NCBI GenBank assembly: GCA_016711285.1
Contig: JADJTG010000011.1
Coordinates: forward strand, 1 to 21,081
Source: Sphingobacteriales bacterium
GTDB taxonomy: Bacteria; Bacteroidota; Bacteroidia; Chitinophagales; UBA2359
Direction of reading: 5' to 3'
DNA: 21,081 nucleotides
Positions within the stretch are counted from its first letter, which is position 1. Each line of letters starts with the position of its first letter. Made by a program: the position numbers and the translations under genes. The notes under the pieces are model-generated. The model had not been told where the DNA came from. It was given only the letters and a program-made list of their open reading frames with translations, and did no database searches. Below are positions 19,554 to 21,081 of this stretch, in pieces.

Positions 19554-20258
19554 AAAAGAAATCTACTTAAAAATCTTTTTCGGTTCATAATAGCATCGTA
19601 AATCAAAGCGTACGGCGCGAATCGGAAACCGGAAAGGATTTTCAGCTTTTGCTATGTTTTTTTGTGAGTATTTTGAGTAAAAAGAAATTATATCTGTATT
19701 CGCCGTGTTTCTTCTTCCTTCAAACTCAAACTCAAGTCCCATTTCTTCTAAGGGTATTTCCCTCCTCCCGCATCACATTGGTTGTAGAGCAGTTCTTTTT
19801 CTTCTTTACACCTGAGCATATTTTTTTGTAAATGTGGTTCTAGGTTGAGTCGCCCTGCACTGTCGGGCGGGTTTGAGCAGAGAGCGACTTTCTTGTTGTG
19901 CTTCGCAAAACGCCCGTACTTAAGTGAATGATAGGTGATGATTAACGCAAGCGTAATGACGATTTTTAAGGCTTCCATATTCGCGCCGTCGGTGCTTTTT
20001 TGAAAATTATCCAAAATACGCATTTCAAATATCTTTTGCTCTTATTTTTTGAAAGAACAAGCCAAATCTCTTTTTGGCAGAAAAAGAATCTCATATAATT
20101 TTTATCAAAAACATTTGTATTTTTGAATATATACAAATAAATTTAGATATTCGTTGGTATATAAATAATATATATATAATTTTTCAAGAGCATTAAAAAA
20201 ATCCAAATTTCAATCATGATAAAATATACAAAACAAAAATCAACAACACTAAAATAAT
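19554..20258. other. Region without a confident gene
   Basis: About 700 bases between two damaged plus-strand genes. The only candidate is a short minus-strand frame (19748-20023). From 20040 to 20258 the DNA is extremely AT-rich, with runs of alternating TA near 20155-20180, and should include the promoter of the DUF1572-like gene; no exact TAnnTTTG box with a -33 partner stands out. Confidence 0.5.
19748..20023 (-). CDS. Doubtful small protein with signal-peptide-like start
   Basis: The frame encodes 91 residues. An internal Met (19978) begins MEALKIVITLALIITYHSL, which looks like a signal peptide or single membrane segment, followed by unremarkable polar sequence. Coding-like text may continue in another frame below 19748 (EEMGLEFEFEGRRNTANTDI), so it may be the start of a broken convergent gene. 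I do not recognise a family. Composition could equally give this by chance. Confidence 0.25.
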   Translation of the reverse strand: MRILDNFQKSTDGANMEALKIVITLALIITYHSLKYGRFAKHNKKVALCSNPPDSAGRLNLEPHLQKNMLRCKEEKELLYNQCDAGGGKYP

Positions 20259-20868
20259 ATGAAAACGACTCCTTTAGGAGAGTGCAAAAAAACAATTTGA
20301 GTATTACAAATGCTCGAGAAAAACATTTGCTCAACTTTCAGACGAACAACTTTTGGAAATTTGTTCAAGAAAGTAATAGTATTGCAAACCATCGTAAAAC
20401 ATTTGTGGGGAAATATGCTTTCTCGCTGGACAGATTTTGACAACTGATGGAGAAAAGAATGAAGTAGACCGAGGATGCAGAATTTGATAATGATATTGCC
20501 GATAGGACTGAACTCTCAGCAAAATGGAATGAAGGTTGGGCTTGTTTGTTTGATGCAATAAATCCATTGACAGACAATGACTTGACAAAGAAGTTTTATA
20601 CGAAATCAAGGACATACGATTACAGAAGCACAATAAACTGACAGTTTGCACATTATCCATATCATATCGGGCAAATTGTGTCTATCGGAAACGTTCCGTA
20701 ATGATAATTGACTTCCCGCTTTCTATTCCAAAAGGAAACTCAAAAGAACATAACACTGATAAATTTTCACAACCAAAAAGCACAAAACAACATTTTACAG
20801 ACGAATATATAAACAAAAGTAACTGCCGCCGACAAAGCATTGCCAAAGCGGAGTTGTTTATGATTTAA
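20259..20868 (+). pseudogene. DUF1572/DinB-like protein, frameshifted
   Basis: Joined across frames from the ATG at 20259 this reads as a small DinB-fold protein of the DUF1572 type: QFEYYKMLEKNI-like start, QLSDEQLFW-like helix (about 20335), SIAIIVKHLWGNMLSRWTDF-like core (visible here as VKHLWGNMLSRWTDF, 20391-20437), DAEFDNDIADRTEL (about 20475-20515), KWNEGWACLFDAINPLTDND (20522-20580), RNQGHTITEA (about 20603-20632), LAHYPYHIGQIV (about 20645-20680) and SIPKGNSKEHNTDKFSQPKS (about 20722-20781). The conserved HLWGNM and HYPYHIGQ histidines of the four-helix bundle are present. Family members are possible metal-dependent enzymes of unknown substrate. At least five single-base shifts break it. 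The C-terminus is uncertain: the last frame runs to 20868, though usual members end near 20824. Confidence 0.75.
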
Positions 20869-20893
20869 AAAATTTAGTGTGTATTAAAAAGTG

Positions 20894-21081
20894 CTATTTC
20901 TGGCTAAAATATAATTTAATAGCTTGAACCTCCTCATCTCTGGCAGAATATTTTAAATAAATCATCTAAAACCATAAAGTGGCTTGTTTTTCTCTATGTT
21001 TGCAGCCATAAACCCAAATAATTCAAAACGTGAAACTTCGCCAAGAGCAGATATAGGTTTTAATGCGGTGCGCCTCCTGAT
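20894..21081 (-). CDS. C-terminal fragment of an unrecognised protein, frameshifted, cut by window edge
   Basis: The minus strand from the right edge reads RTALKPISALGEVSRFELFG, then FMAANIEKNKPLYGFR. After one shift near 20965 it continues MIYLKYSARDEEVQAIKLYF and ends SQK with a TAG at 20894-20896. The sequence looks protein-like in its mix of residues and ends convergently with the DUF1572-like gene. I cannot name the family from this piece. Confidence 0.4.

Noticed and set aside
20249..20660. Minus-strand frames of 64-109 codons
   Set aside because: They are antisense to the DUF1572-like gene, whose conserved motifs are plain on the plus strand.

Overview
The window looks like chromosomal DNA of a Bacteroidota member, most likely a Saprospiria/Chitinophagia-type gliding or surface-attached bacterium. 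The signs are a giant secreted protein built from SprB-type and DUF11 repeats, a type IX secretion (T9SS) C-terminal sorting domain on another protein, Bacteroidota-style -7 boxes (TAnnTTTG) before several genes, and FtsK, S1 and GpmI proteins that read as Bacteroidota versions. The assignment comes from recalled family features, not from a search.

Layout. Positions 1-6393 (minus) hold one giant cell-surface adhesin gene running off the left edge: signal peptide, beta-propeller-like head, SprB repeats, a conserved junction domain, then at least five DUF11 repeats with acidic linkers. A 450-bp AT-rich gap with its probable control region follows. gpmI (6846-8384, minus, intact) has a terminator behind it. 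Diverging from gpmI is a tight plus-strand cluster, 8571-10937: a small lipoprotein, then two nucleotidyltransferase-fold proteins of the RlaP/YcgL kind, with a 1-base overlap and a 1-base gap. ftsK (11035-13565, minus) and rpsA (13783-15501, minus, with a clear terminator) converge on them. From 15.8 kb rightwards, plus-strand genes are badly broken: a T9SS-exported kelch-like protein, an ECF sigma factor, a membrane-anchored protein with an apparent outer-membrane beta-barrel end, and a DUF1572/DinB-like protein. A minus-strand C-terminal fragment sits at the right edge.

Quality. Single-base indels break nearly every gene between 1 and 5200 and between 12380 and 21081, while 5200-12380 reads cleanly. 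Broken genes include ftsK and rpsA, which a living cell needs, so most breaks are probably sequencing or assembly errors rather than decay. rpsA also lacks roughly 90-100 residues across S1 domains 1-2, which looks like a collapse between similar repeats. I call a gene 'pseudogene' only where no single frame carries most of the protein.

Function. Two themes stand out: surface and secretion (adhesin, T9SS cargo, sigma/barrel pair) and a compact nucleotidyltransferase operon that is AT-richer than its core-gene neighbours and is the best candidate for a poorly described system. No CRISPR array, rRNA, tRNA or transposase was seen.
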